64,000 nt of DNA from Hyalella azteca (Eukaryota > Arthropoda > Malacostraca > Amphipoda > Hyalellidae), in NCBI RefSeq assembly GCF_000764305.2, contig NW_025932895.1, forward strand, positions 124,001 through 188,000, in the 5' to 3' direction. Shown here piece by piece: positions 1 through 12,760 of this stretch. The position numbers were made by a program, and so were the translations under genes. Below the pieces are notes generated by a model, which saw only the letters and a list, made by a program, of their open reading frames with translations, searched no databases and was not told the origin of the DNA. Each line of letters begins with the position of its first letter. Positions within the stretch are counted from its first letter, which is position 1.

Positions 1-60
1 CGGCTTGATCAAAACACACAAGCAGCTTGATACACAAGCGGCTTGATCAAAAGCTTGACT
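1..60. repeat. Degenerate short tandem repeat at window edge
   Basis: The word GCTTGAT with AAGCGG/AAGCAG spacers recurs about every 16-22 bases. It probably is the right end of a longer array that starts outside the window. Confidence 0.45.
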
Positions 61-1195
61 CAAGAGTGATTGACCATTTAGGAAACTGTTTGACGCTTGA
101 GGAGAGGGTTGATGGCGATTGATAAAGTTTGATTGATGAAATTGATTGATGGAAAGATGTGCATATTTATAGGAAAAGGAAGGTCAAAATAAGATTCAAA
201 GTCATTGCATACCACCAAAATCAACATAAAAGCTCAAAAAAATAAAACAACCACTAGCACAGCACAACATGGGTGAACTGTGAATTCAACAATGAACAAC
301 AAGTGTGAACTGTGAAATGATCCATTGATGATGAGCAGGAGGTTTTGATCAAAAGATTGAAAGCCAGATTGAGGTGGATTGAAGTGAGCATCAATCATTG
401 ATTTTACTGTTTAAGGGCTCCTTAAACAACAGACTTTGTTGATTGATTAGGGACTTCTTACAGAATTAAAATATAGCACTTTAAAGACAAGTTATGCTGT
501 TGAAATTGACACCCTGTGCATTTTTCTAAACAACAGAGAATGCTATATCATTTCAATTAACAATAGAGACATGATGATATCATGAATTGTTTGAAAGTTA
601 GCTCATACTAGATTAATTAATCTATTTATTATAAAGTTTTTTGGTCTAGGATTGCAGGTGAAGAATTATTTAACTTGAATTAAATCCTTCACAATGAAAA
701 ACTTAGCAGAAAGCTCCTGAGTAAATATATCATAAAATTTGTCAAAATTTCTCAAGCTAGCTATGAAACCTCAAATTTAGGCCTAGTTTTATGTCTTACC
801 CATTAGTAGGCTAAATATATAATATTTAACTGATATTGATGAAGAAGTACAAAATAAAACATTTAACCATGTCAGGTTTCCAAAATAATAGCAGGGATTT
901 TTGCAGCACTTGTTTGAAGAACCATTATAAGATAATAACTATTAACTAATGTGCTCAACAATGGGCAATTGTTAAATTTAAAATAACCATGAAGTTAATG
1001 GAATGAAAAAAAAGGACTTGGCACTTTTGGGATCTACTTGGAAAGCCAATTATTTTTGTAAATAACTGTTCCTCTGAATTTAATTCCCTGCCAGTGGTCA
1101 ACACATAACATGTGTAAATACTTGAAATACCCTTACACTTACAGTAACACATTAATGATTTGCACGATCAACAAGGAATAGTATTGAAGACTTAC
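61..1195. other. AT-rich stretch, no feature recognised
   Basis: Only short chance frames are seen. If the exon at 1196-1242 is real, this is the start of the intron that follows it on the minus strand. Confidence 0.5.
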
Positions 1196-1242
1196 CATTC
1201 ACTCAATAGCAGATTTTTTCAAACCATCATTATCCCGAACTC
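1196..1242 (-). other. Candidate 47-nt internal exon with textbook splice sites
   Basis: On the minus strand a long pyrimidine tract ending in TTTTTGTTTCAG (CAG at 1243-1245) precedes 47 bases, which are followed immediately by the donor GTAAGTC (GT at 1194-1195). Both sites are near consensus, so a spliceosomal exon is well supported although no protein is recognised. Only one frame is open: after two bases it reads VRDNDGLKKSAIE and meets TGA. The exon ends TGA-ATG directly at the donor. Joined to the microexon at 17761-17781 in the only compatible phase, the reading becomes MAENGVRDNDGLKKSAIE then stop. It may therefore be a 5' leader exon holding an upstream ORF whose stop abuts a main start codon, or an alternative C-terminal exon. 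A weaker donor (GTGAAT, 7 bases inside the exon) would avoid the stop. Confidence 0.5.
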
Positions 1243-4200
1243 CTGAAACAAAAAGAAAAAGTTGATAGATTGATTGAATAATTTTGATTAAAATTTAATT
1301 TGAAATCATTAACAGATATATAGATAAATTCATAAAACATATCGCAACAAATATAAAATCTTAAAAGGCTGAACGTGTCATGTTAATCGTTTGTTAAATT
1401 TAAAAAACGCGGCATGTTAACCGTTTCAATCTGGTAACGCAACCTCGATCACACGTGTTCGATGACAAGTGCAGGAGCACTTCGCATTTATCTACGAATA
1501 AAGGCAAATGAGATGTATTGCTACTGCTGCAATAAATATATTATGCACAAATCATATCAATAACATGAACAATTAACTTACAAGCATCTCTCTCAAATGT
1601 TTATTAACACACAAATCTTCCAATCAGGCGGGAGCGGCGTCGACCTTACTGCTTCAAAGCCGGCGCAAGAAAACGTTCGACTGACGCCAATCATGACCTT
1701 TTATACCACACAGTTGCACAGAGTCGAAACGTTGGATTGGGATTTAGAGTGAACTTCTTTCCCGTTCTATACACATTTCCGCGCGAGATACTCGTTCCGC
1801 TTTCGTACGAATACTTCTGAATTTAATGATCAGTACATTATTCCAGTCTTGTGGCGACTATATACGATGCTGCTTTATACGAATGTACGAAGTAGAATGA
1901 AAAAAATTCTTTAAAACATTGTAAATTGTATGTGATTATAAACAATCTCCGTCGTTCAGTGCGTGTGTGTTAAGGCCATCGCGAATGGGAGCATTTCCAA
2001 TTTTTCAGGATTTAGGATTGATATTATGAATGAATAAACTATTTGTTACAGCAAATAAATTCACACAATTTTTAAATTTTACCCATTAGTCACAAAACAT
2101 TAAAACAGCTCTGGCGCGCGTTGACATGACCGTCAAAACATGAAGTTCAAATAAAAAACAATGACAATTTCGAATTTCGGAATCGCATGCAATCCATCAT
2201 CATTAATTTTAGTGTGTTTGAAACTAAATTTAGTTTCAACGTTGGATAAACATTACTATTTTCAATTATTTTGTTCCCACCACAATGCTGCAAATGTAGC
2301 AAATGTAACGAATAGGTACGGTACTCATGTCGTGTAAATAAAAATCATCTCAATTAATTGTCTTCAAAAATGGACATATTTGACGAACTCAATAATGAGG
2401 AAAAAGTTTTCCCGAGCGATATCTACTGAATCATAAAATTCAAGTGATGTTAATTAAATTAAAGAAGATCTCATAATAACCGTAAAACTGCAGCGAAATA
2501 CGGATCGTTGTCACAGTAATAGGAGAAAATTCCAAAATCGTACAAGCTGAAATGTAATCTAATTTCGTAGTCAACTGGAAGACCTCACTGCCACGTACCT
2601 CGAATCAAAAATATCTCCAACCAAAATCTATTTAAATATAACAAAGGGAAAATAAACATTGGAAAATGTCTGGCAGTTCGTTGTTTGATTTATATGTAAC
2701 GAGTGCAGCGTGCAGTGAACGCACGTTCACGAATCATGAACTACAAAGTACGTCCGTTAATTATAATTATATTGTTGTAGTGTTCACTACTTAAGCGATT
2801 CTATCTTGAGAACTTCCCAGCCGCGCATGCGTGTTTCGATATGAGCAATTTTTCTTGGGTTGAGATCAAAGTATATTTCGAGAGCGTGATCGCTCTTCTT
2901 CAACATGGTAATTTACAAGCAGCTCAACGTCAGGAATTATTGGTGTTCTACGGGTGCATTCATTTCACAGTTAACAAATGAAGGAATTTTGAAAATCTAC
3001 GAATTCATATTGCTTTGCATTGTTGTTGCACTGTTCGTAGAGGAAATAAAAATTTCGAAATAATGAAATTCCTCCAGTAACCGATCAGTAAACAATAGCA
3101 TTGCATAGGTCATTTTATTTCAAAACGATCGAAGGCTTCACACCAATCCAACCTTGATCAATACTGCAGCGACTGACACACGTCGTAGCTTAAAACGTTA
3201 TATATTTTCATCGCTATGCTGCAACGCGCTTAATAAATACGTCCTATCAACAATAGTAATTGCGAATTCATTTTGCATAAACTAAGGAGCCAAATAAGGA
3301 TATTCTTCTAGCTTGATTACTGATGCTTCTTGGTTTTCATTTCTAGCTCATAAAATTAAAATGCATCGACGCTAAAGCTATTGTCCAAATATGCACCATA
3401 CAAAAACAGTGACATTTACAGCTCTTGCTTTTATTTACTATTCTCACCAAACTGACTGTCAAATTCAACAATAAACTTAGGTGTGCGTTTTGAAACCAAG
3501 CGTAAAACGAAATGAATGTAGTGAATTCCATGCTACTCAAATGAACTCATATGATCATTAAAACAGAATCATAGATTTCTTCTACTTAATTACAAAAAAT
3601 ACCAATGATATTACGTAATGGGTAAAATCAACCTGGAGTCGAACTATCAATACTTCATCTATACTTGATTCATTAGGTACAAGTAGCCACCGAATTCACG
3701 GTAGCGATTCCTGAGTTTAGCGCCAGCGATTGGCTGACGATCTCTCAACTACGCTAGAGCGGACCCAGGAAAACAACCGTGAAAGAATAGTAAGATTTTT
3801 TTATCCCTGTACATTGTACAATGTGCACTATATATTATACAGCTGATACTTCTGCCAGGCATGTTTGTCTCTCAAGAAATTGTCGACATAGTTTGTTTTG
3901 GTGGTGAAGCTCACGTACTTTCTATCACTGAAGTCACAAAAGTAATCAGTCCGAGCTGCAGGCTCAAGCTGCGCACTGATATCTCTTCTTGTAGGTAGCC
4001 ACGAGCGTAGAATGGCTAAGTCTCGAGTTATGAGCAAGTCCAGTGAAGAATAATTAATAATAAAATAATAATAATAATATAATAATAAAATAATTAACGT
4101 ATGAGTCTTAAAGCCAGCTGCCATTGTCACGGCAGATTTTTTTAAAACATAATAATGCATCTAAGGGACACACACAATTAAGAATTTTTTTAACTGATAT

Positions 4201-4902
4201 CTTGTGATGTCGGAACATCAAATTTACTTGTATTTAAAGGCGACTGTGACGCGTTACCGTACTTTGGCTGCATGCTACACTGTCTTGTCTTCGCAGATAG
4301 TTCACGAGAAGTGAACTACCTCATTGGTTTGACTTCAAACGGAGGATCAAAAACAACGAAATAAAGAATAAGCGTAATTTTCTCCAAATTTTTCAAATCA
4401 CTAAATTTCATGCCATTATTTTGCGCGAAACTCAGAATATATACTATGTAGGTAATATGTGTATCGCACAAATATACCATTTAAGGTACAACATGTATGA
4501 TTAACAAATTTTCATTTGATTGCTCGGACATTGTACCAAATAACTAGACAACTCAATAAATACGTATAGTATGAATCACCGAATATAGTATAATATATCA
4601 GTAAGTCATAAAGCGATCGGTTATCTACGGACAATGGTATATATGCCTACTTTACACACGTGTCGTAGGAAGACAACCGAGATAATATGTGTTTAAAAAT
4701 TACTTTTTAAAGACAACACTTCTGAACAATCCAGTGTCTTGGATGTTACGCATGTACAATGGATTTCTAATTTTATTTTCAAATATTGAAAAAGAAAATT
4801 ATTTTTCAAAATTTTTTTAAGATAACAAAATTTTGTAAATTTTCAAAATTATTTATCCTGTCAATTGATTCATGCATTGTCTCTGACTTTATGCAATTGT
4901 GC
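1243..4902. other. AT-rich stretch, probably intronic or intergenic
   Basis: No gene is supported. Strong-looking isolated splice signals occur (a plus-strand acceptor near 3345 and a minus-strand donor near 1577) but neither has a convincing partner. Frames are short and of random composition. Confidence 0.4.
4050..4095. repeat. (TAA)n microsatellite
   Basis: Interrupted ATA/AAT trinucleotide run. Confidence 0.7.
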
Positions 4903-5018
4903 TAAATTTCAGATCGATTGGACAGGTAGAAGTGTGTTGAATATCGATTATAAGATTTGTAGCAGACAGACAGACAAACAAACAAGCAAGAAGTGAAGTT
5001 AAAGAGAAGTGTTGTAAT
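4903..5018 (+). repeat. Fragment of dispersed repeat, transposon-tail-like
   Basis: The stretch runs from ATTTCAGATCGATTGGAC through a (CAGA)n/(CAAA)n run to AAGAAGTGAAGTTAAAGAGAAGTGTTGTAA in two halves (4988-5018). The last part recurs in the same orientation at 13619-13647 with few differences. The pattern 'aaatttcagatcgattgg ... acagacagacaaac' resembles 3' tails common in animal non-LTR elements. This is inference from style; no coding part is present. Confidence 0.4.
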
Positions 5019-6339
5019 AAAAAAGAGCTCACAGTGGTCATCGGCCACCTTACAATAAAATGGTAACCTAGTGACCATGTAGAGTAGGAGCTTCATACTT
5101 AAGCCTAACACGAAAACAAAGAATCAGGTTGTATACAGGCTCGCTCTTGAAGTACATGCGGTACAGCTGACATGGGCTTGTTCTATAGGTATACGCAGCC
5201 TTTTTGTCACATTGAACAGCAACGTCAATGCAGTAAATAGGGCAGTTACGCTACTGCATTGCATATGTTTACAGCATGTACAAATTCAGAGACAACGGAA
5301 TGGAAGCCACATAATATCACATATTTTCGCAATAAAATTTTTGATATAGCAGGTAAACGCACATGGTATTAGAGACTTATGGCGCATTATTCAATGCAGT
5401 TCAATTTCAATATGATGCAGTCAAATATGATCCTGTCTTTCGAGGCAAAATGAAGTGTAATCCTACACCGATTATCAATCCGTTCAATAAAATCTCGTTT
5501 TTAAATAATATTAAATCTAACCATCCAACCAAACGTAAAAATCTAATTTGAGTGAGCGATTGAGTGATGTTCTCTTCGGTTGACTTTATAAAGATAAGTC
5601 TGTATTGTTGTATTTTACTAAGTGAACCTCAAGCATGTATTTGTATTATGAACAAAATTTTCGTTCACCAGCATCCAACTGGTCTCATGAAAAGTCCTTT
5701 CCAGGAATATCAAGAATAAAAAAATTAGATTATTTAAAAAAAGAATGAGAATTTATACTGCATTCGGCCTCCATCTGTGGTCCTTGGGCCAGCTCGTGAA
5801 CGCTCCGTATCTCGAATGTTTTGATTTTAAAGGCCTTATAAGTCGGTAAGGACAATGATTGAAGAAAATCTTTTATAGTGTTGGAACAGAAGTACTGCCT
5901 GACGCAGAAAGCCTGGCGCTCGTGTATTTGGAGGAACAATATTTCGTTTTAACAGTTTTATTTGTACTTTATTCAAATGATATCCCGACACACGAAGGAT
6001 AGTAGCAGAAGCGTGAGCACCAGAGGTCGCAGCAAGCGCCCAGCCTGACATGCACCACGTTGAGACGACTGACCAACTCTCGGCTACAAGATAACATAGG
6101 AAAGACCACAAAGAATTCAAAAGTAAAGAAAACGCCAAGAACCAAGGACGCCAAGACCACGTGCGATGATGACTGTACGAGAGACAAGCGATGATGAGAC
6201 GCAAGAGAGTATTGAGGATGGTTGCACCATCGATCGACGCCAACACTGCTGCTATAGACTCCTTCACAGCACATGCCACGTTACATCTCACCATACAACC
6301 ATGGTGGCACCTATCATATGAGCTGTGTAGCAGCAACAG
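5019..6339. other. No gene recognised
   Basis: The region contains a long minus-strand open frame (5836-6342, 168 codons) that begins with GTG, has no domain, and shares its bases with open frames on the other strand. I treat it as chance. The right end grades into the 25-bp minisatellite. Confidence 0.4.
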
Positions 6340-6990
6340 CACGTTAAGCAGGGCAGCATCAGCAGCACGCTAAGCAGTGCAGTATCGGCAGCACGCTATA
6401 TAAGCAGAGCATCAGCACGCTAAGCTAAGCAGAGCATCAGCACGCTAAGCTAAGCAGAGCATCAGCACGCTAAGCTAAGCCGAGCATCAGCACGTTAAGC
6501 TAAGCAGAGTAGCAGCACGCTAAGCTAAGCCGAGCATCAGCACGTTAAGCTAAGCAGAGTAGCAGCAGGCTAAGCTAAGCAGAGCAGCAGTACAATAAGT
6601 TAAGCAGAGTAGCAGCACGCTACGCTAAACAGAGCAGCAGTACAATAAGTTAAGCAGAGTAACAGCACGCTACGCTAAGCAGAGCAGCAGCATGCAAAAC
6701 TAAGCAGAGCATCAGCACACTAAGCTAAGCAGAGCAGCAGCACGCTACGCTAAGCAGAGAAGCAGCATGCGAAACTAAGCAGAGCATCAGCACACTAAGC
6801 TAAGCAGAGTAGCAGCACGCTAAGCAGGGCAGCATTAACAGCACGAGATCAGGGCAGCATCGGCAGCAAGCTAAGCAGGGCAGCAGCAGCAGCACGCTAA
6901 GCAGGGCAGCAGCAGCAGCACGCTAAGCAGCAGCAGCAGCAACACGCTAAGCAGCAGCAGCAGCAGCACGCTAAGCAGCAGCAGCAGTCG
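6340..6990. repeat. 25-bp minisatellite grading into (CAG)n
   Basis: The core unit is 25 bp (GCAGAGCATC + AGCACGCTAAGCTAA). Shorter 17-18-bp units lacking the second CTAA lie at both ends. The right end decays into AGC/CAG triplets (about 6885-6985). Variants (ACGTTAAG, TACAATAAGT, ATGCAAAACT) are shared by non-adjacent units, which suggests block duplication inside the array. Confidence 0.9.
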
Positions 6991-8982
6991 CGCATGTAGA
7001 CGCGACATTTCCTGTGAGATGGGACGGTCAGGCTGCAGGGCACTCACTACTCGCTAGCTACTCGCCTCCCAACGTGTCTGCAGTTAGCAGCTCAGTCCCT
7101 GCAACACAAATTCCCGAGATCCTGTGCATTGTTGTAGCATCAGGGGCTTCAGGGCAGTAATTACTAATTACATAGGACCACGGAACAGTGCTATTGCACT
7201 GATCGTATTGCAATTCCTGGGTCAGTACTATCAAAACTCGCTCAAGTTCACGAAGCGCCTAAAAAGCACGCGTAACGGCTAATTATTCGTCTCTGATCGG
7301 TGGGTTCTGCTGGAAAAGTCGTCAGTAATTGGCTGAAAGATTTACGAACGATTTATGATAGCACCGCGCCAGAACGAACAGTCATAATGAGACGTGCAAG
7401 TTACATTAACCGGCCTCATGTCATTACTTAAAAAAAATATTACCGCAACAACACTTTTAACTATGCACAATTTCACCCTTCAAGATTATGAGCGATGAAA
7501 GATATATACGGAACTAGAAATATAATCGGCATCACGAAGAGGAAAAATTTTTGGAAGCAAAGAAGATTAAAAAAATATATCAGGGGTGGAAATATTGACG
7601 TACGACAAGGAAAATACGCTCAGGATCTTTGAATCGCCTGGAAGTTATCATCAAAATAAAAATCGCTATTTCCAATTAAATGAACTATTTGTAATTCTAT
7701 TTCAATTTATGCATCATATCCGCGTTGTTGTTGGCATAAAGAAATAACTGAACTACATAAATAGACTATTTATAACGATCAAATGGAATAAATTTGCCGT
7801 ATTATCAATATAATTACTGAACATATTATTCCTTTAATTCACGGTTACATCCAATCCCGATAAGCCTTCTCGGTCGTCTCTCTACCACAGCAGGCAAAAT
7901 GAACATTCATGACAGGTGTACGAGCAGACATTCTTCCGTAACGTCGCTGAGGTCCAGCAACACAAAAAACACAGACCACCAACAGAACCTGCCTTCCTAA
8001 TTCTGGTAGCTATTTCTTCCTGACCTTGTCAATGCCGCCCAGGAGAGTCCCTGAAAACTCATTTGTATTCATAGGAACTAAGCATTAAGCTCATACCAAG
8101 AATAAAATATTTTATGCTTCAACATTAGAGCAAATAATATTATAAAATCGAGAAAAACAAAGCTACTTTTCTTCATTACTTTGAGGAAATGAAATGCTCA
8201 GTAGCTCAGTGTAGTGCGGCAAATCTCTGCGTGCTGTAAAACGTTACGCAAAATTACCATCTAGCTTCCAACGCATGCATGGCTATACAGTCGCTACCTC
8301 AATAAATCTTTTTGCATACTACCAATCAAGAATCATCTTGAGGCGTATTTAACATGTTCTAAGTTGATACTCGGTGATTATAAGGATTTCTTTGTGGAAT
8401 CTTTGCGTAGTACGCCAAGAATGAGCGCTCTCAATACACAGGCAAACTAGACATCCATTTTTTTTTGTCACGTGCAAACCAGACTCATCACATTCCAAAA
8501 TAATTCTTGATGCAAATCGTTTTCACTTTAAATTGATTGGGAAGTGGCTAGAAATTACGCGTTTTGTCCCTTAACATCTAATTTAATATGAATAAATCGA
8601 ATCAGGCGCAAAACTCAATTGAATTGAAAAAGAAAACAAACAGAGAAGCAAAATTATATTTTCCATGACCTGGAATATTAGAGAAATATTCGTAATTACT
8701 TGTGAAATATTATATAAACAATCGTCATTGATTGTGAAATAGTCGATAGTTTCCTGGATTAAGCATTACGCACACAAAAATGCACCATGCTTAGCAGGAA
8801 ACAACAATGAGAGGTAACGTGACCACGCATATTTCACGCGTTTCAGACGAGAGAAAGTGTGACGTAAATGCCATCAGGATGAGGCTTACAATTTCCTCCT
8901 CAAAACATCTCAGATTCATAACCGAAGGCCAGAGCTTTCCACTCCTTCACCCATTATTTGCATTAAATAAGTGTACTATTTC
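6991..8982. other. AT-rich stretch, no feature recognised
   Basis: A short GC-richer patch follows the minisatellite (7000-7110); the rest is AT-rich with only short frames. Confidence 0.5.
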
Positions 8983-9131
8983 TTTTTAGCGCATTTCCTC
9001 ATTTATGGAAGAAAGGCGCTATTGTGCTCGCCATGTCTGTCCGTCTGTCCGTCAGTGACTTTACGTTTTTGTCGACGAGAAAATGCGCTCTCTGTCACTC
9101 ACTGCAGTGAGTACTGAGTTATATTTTTTTT
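8983..9131 (+). repeat. Dispersed ~140-bp repeat family, copy A
   Basis: This is one of five full-length copies in the window. It starts TTTTTAGCGCATTT, has a GTCCGTCTGTCCGTC run in the middle, a GAGAAAATGCGC element that is the inverted complement of the start, the palindrome CTCACTGCAGTGAG, and ends GTACTGAGTTATATTTTT. The other copies lie at 10088, 18372 (reverse), 25082 and 55975 (reverse). The ends match between copies while flanks differ, as expected for a transposed unit. Confidence 0.8.
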
Positions 9132-9470
9132 ACGTAAAATCGTGCTAACTTTTGTCGACAATTGCCCAACACGATCGTTATTTATCGAAATAATCGTCCT
9201 CGATCTGTTCGAACAATTTGCACGATGGTTGTAAGTTCTTCGACGATCTTATGTTCTTAATTGACGCGGGTAACAGGCGAGTTAAATTCAACGTTCGAAG
9301 GTTCTACTCAAACCTTCAGACCAAACCTTCAGGCAGATGAAGGATATTTGCGTATCGGCCACGAGGTAGCGACGCGAGCTTTGCAAATGCATGAGGAGCG
9401 AACAAGCAAAAATGGGCGCATGTGACCCTGACGCAATCAAGTGGCTGACTCACTATCAAGTACAAGCTGA
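9132..9470. other. No feature recognised
   Basis: Spacer between repeat copy A and the 54-bp minisatellite; several TTCGACGAT-like words are present but no gene. Confidence 0.4.
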
Positions 9471-9740
9471 ATGTCCGGCACGCTTCAGCCATCATGCCAG
9501 CATTCAGCCTCATTGTCGAGCCGAATGTCCGGTACGCTTCAGCCATCATGCCAGCATTCAGCCTCATTGTCGAGCTGAATGTCCGGCACGCTTCAGCCAT
9601 CATGCCAGCATTCAGCCTCTTTGTCGAGCTGAATGTCCGGCACGCTTCAGCCATCATGCCAACATTCAGCCTCATCGTCGAGCTGGATGAGCGGCATGCT
9701 TCGGTCATCATGCAAGCATTCAGTCTCATTGTCGATTTGC
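9471..9740. repeat. 54-bp minisatellite, five units
   Basis: The unit starts at AATGTCCGG and recurs exactly every 54 bases (9471, 9525, 9579, ...). Because 54 is a multiple of three, several frames stay open on both strands, giving 18-residue protein repeats such as ECPARFSHHASIQPHCRA. These overlapping frames on both strands argue for a minisatellite and not a gene. Confidence 0.9.
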
Positions 9741-10087
9741 TGCAAGTTCAACAACCAACGCAAGTTCGCTGGTCAAAAATCAAAGCGTGTCGGTCATAAA
9801 TAAAAAATTACGATTTTACTAGTTTTTAGGCTCATTTCAAAGGTCCAAGAATTTTGCTTTCAAAGATCCTAAAGCCATATTTGTGCGTTCATTTGTTCGT
9901 TCATGACAGCCGTCCAAGCGTTGATAAAACCTATACCTTCAATGATCACAAATTTCAGTTTTTTTGGCTCTCCTGAAAACTCGAAATTTTAGATGCCGGC
10001 ATTGGGAAATTCGAGATATACCCGGCCGGTACCATTAGATTCGTAAGAAAAATGTCTAGAGATCATCCGGTCACTTTTATAGATTTA
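9741..10087. other. No feature recognised
   Basis: Ordinary AT-rich sequence between two repeats. Confidence 0.4.
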
Positions 10088-10224
10088 TTTTTAGCGCATT
10101 TTCTCATTTATGGAAAGAAGGCGCTATTGTGCTCGTCATGTCCGTCTGTCTGTCCGTCTGTCCGTGACAGACAGAAAATGCGCTATCTGTCACTCACTGC
10201 AGTGAGTACTGAGTTATATTTTTT
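10088..10224 (+). repeat. Dispersed ~140-bp repeat family, copy B
   Basis: Same start (TTTTTAGCGCATTTTCTC), CCGTCTGTCCG run, CTCACTGCAGTGAG palindrome and end as copy A. The ACTTCACGTTTTCGTCGACGA middle is missing, so the CCGT run joins directly to GACAGAAAATGCGC. Confidence 0.8.
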
Positions 10225-10420
10225 GTTCTGATTATATATTGGAAAAAGAGGGAGAGGGTCAAATTGAAAAAATCTGAAAAATAAAACAAAAATAAAAAAA
10301 ATCGAAAAATTTCAGGATTATCTTCAGATGTGGTCTTTACTCGTCGAATGATATGACTCGATATTGTAGCTTGAAAATCCTAGGAGTAAATTCATTTTTA
10401 CATTACCCCCTTTTTTGCCG
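10225..10420 (+). repeat. Segment shared with 13666-13760
   Basis: After A-rich low-complexity sequence, a block from about 10325 (GATGTGGTCTTTACTCG, then GAATGATATG, TGTAGCTTGAAAATC, TAGGAGTAA) matches 13675-13742 in the same order and orientation. Together with repeat copy B just upstream it may be part of one longer, degraded transposon. Confidence 0.5.
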
Positions 10421-12520
10421 TTTTCTACGAATTTCACGTTTTATTTAATTTTTTTCTAAAAATATACATAAACAAAAAGTCATTGATTTCTAGCTTACAT
10501 ATGTGTACCAAGTTTCATAATGATCCATCCGTAAATAATTTTTTGACCGACATGCGTAAAGACAGCGTAAGTAATTTCCTTGCGTGTTCAATTCTTTATT
10601 ATTAATTTGATCAATTATGATACATTGCACGATCCTCGAAAGGCTGCAAAGCATGCAATTTTTAATAATATTCAACTTACGTATAGAGTGAGCCACAATT
10701 ATATAAACCCGGGGCAGCATAAACTATAAACTAAGGGAAGATATGCAAGCTGAGGGAAATATCTACGACGGTCAAGTCTAATTATCACTGGACCCATAGC
10801 GTGAAGCTCAGGTAGGTAAGCGTTTAGCAAATTATTCTTTCAAGTTAAATTTTCATAATACCACCAAAAACCTGGCAAACTGAGCATCGCCGGAATAAGA
10901 TTTGGACAAAACAACTGCCAAACATAAGAACAAAATAACTATTAGCTGCAACACAGGCGAGATGAATCCAAGTAAACAGCATAAAAACCACTTATAAATC
11001 GATAACAATGGAAGCTGAAGAAGGTGTAACAGAGAGCTTGAGTTAAGCGCTTGCATAACAATGCAGATATGCGCATGATAGTCGCTATGAATGGGATGCT
11101 GCCTGTACAGCCACCGCGCAGAGGTCAGAGATAACACGCAGGACACATCAACGCCGCTCAGCTCCCGTCACCGAGACACTCTCAGCAGGAGCTTTGAACT
11201 CTTCAGAGAACCAATGCACTATATGCTTGACATCAAAATCAAAAGTCGTTCAAATGAATACCTAAAGAGAAAACAATAGGAAGAATATATATGTGAAGCT
11301 ACAAATAATAACGATAACTCGGATATATATGTGAAGCTACAAATAATGACGATAAGTCGGGAGTAGTAACAGGCATCAAGATTTGCAATTAGCGCGTGCA
11401 GTTGTTCAGCACGTGGTCAAGTTTGAGCCCAATAGTTGATATTAGCAGGGCATTGATAACGATATTCAAATGCTTCAAGATTCTCAATGATAAACAGTAG
11501 TTACTATACTCTTACTTGGTGAACCAAATTAATTAAGCAAAGTATTAATAACAACAATATATTAAATTAATTAAGCAAAGTATTGATAACAACAATATTC
11601 AAAACTTTCAACAATCTTAATGATCTTATCTGGTAGTTTCCATACTCTTATTTCGCGAAACTAACTGATTAAAACGGTATTGCTAACAAAATTCGAATGC
11701 TTCAAGATTTGTAACTATCTTTTTGAGTAATTGCACAACCTACTCTTATTTCACAGACCAAGTTAATTCACGTTCAAATGCATGCGTGATCCTGATGATT
11801 TAGAAAACCCATCATATATAGTCACATTATCAAAAAGCGTGAGTTTAACTATAATGTGCATTGACGCATTGATATTCGAATTCTCGTCTTTTCGAATAAA
11901 GTGTGTGTGAAAAATCGCCTCTCTTGCCGTCAAGTTTGCAGCAAGATGTTGCCGAATGATGTTATTTGCTAGGCAATACAAAGAAGCATTTCTGTATACA
12001 TATATAGATATCGAATAGCTGGGGCGCATTTATAAAATGATCAGAATTAATACGAGCGTTATAATTAATTCATTTCATTTATACACCTTCAAGTGCGTAC
12101 GGCAATTACACGCAAACAACAAACATTGTGTCAACTTTTTACTATTACAAGCTCGAGTTACTTGAGTGTGCGTGTATCCCAACTAATGAGAAAACATTTT
12201 AAAGGTAAGCATCGTTCTATTAAAGATCATGTTTTATTAGTCAAAAATTATTTTTCAATTGAGAAATAATTATGCGATGCAATGAAAATAATTCAAAAAA
12301 ATTTATTTACTCGGTGAAATAGTTCCCTGAAATCAAAGAGATGAACATTAGTCTTGAAAAGATCGTGATCCAAACATCCCGCGAAACCGTGATAAGGAAT
12401 TTTGTTATCCCGAGTCCCGTCATGCTGAGGCACATATTTTTTTAAATATCATAGCAGCAATAGCATTGTAAAATATATTTGTAATGATTATAACAAGTTC
12501 CAGATTGGAAAGACCGAGAA
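10421..12520. other. AT-rich stretch with small local duplications
   Basis: The stretch contains a 38-bp direct duplication (TATATGTGAAGCTACAAATA at about 11288 and 11326) and a duplicated AATTAATTAAGCAAAGTATT block (11527-11600). A minus-strand donor (GTAAGTTG near 10678) with an upstream TTTCCCTCAG acceptor would define a ~72-nt exon, but all frames have stops. No gene is supported. Confidence 0.4.
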
Positions 12521-12760
12521 GGGATGACGTTCGCCGTGACGTCACCTAGCCGGAGCACCGGCATGCTGCCTCACGCCGGAAACGCTCTGCACTCCTATAG
12601 CTCGCTCTGCCTACCATGGACAGTGCGCACACAAGTCACGTTATTACACTACCCTAAATCACTGTCAGAATTTAGGTGCACTGATTTAGCTTCTGTAAAA
12701 TTTTCAACTAATTCCTGTCAGTCCTTGTGACACTGAAGACGGGAGGTTCTAGAACTAGCG
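12521..12760. promoter_or_regulatory. GC-rich island with paired CRE-like sites
   Basis: TGACGTTC at 12525-12532 and a perfect palindromic cAMP-response element TGACGTCA at 12537-12544 lie 12 bp apart at the left edge of a GC-rich island in AT-rich DNA. CREB/ATF bZIP dimers bind this palindrome. Promoter or enhancer function is inferred only. A 68-codon open frame starts at 12524 but has no recognisable product. Confidence 0.3.

Noticed and set aside
5836..6342. 168-codon minus-strand open frame
   Set aside because: It starts at GTG, has no domain, overlaps other open frames and its left-hand part is repetitive. No splice or promoter evidence.
9471..9740. CRISPR-like regular repeat array
   Set aside because: There are no distinct spacers; the whole 54-bp unit repeats, and the genome is eukaryotic. 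The same holds for the other arrays.
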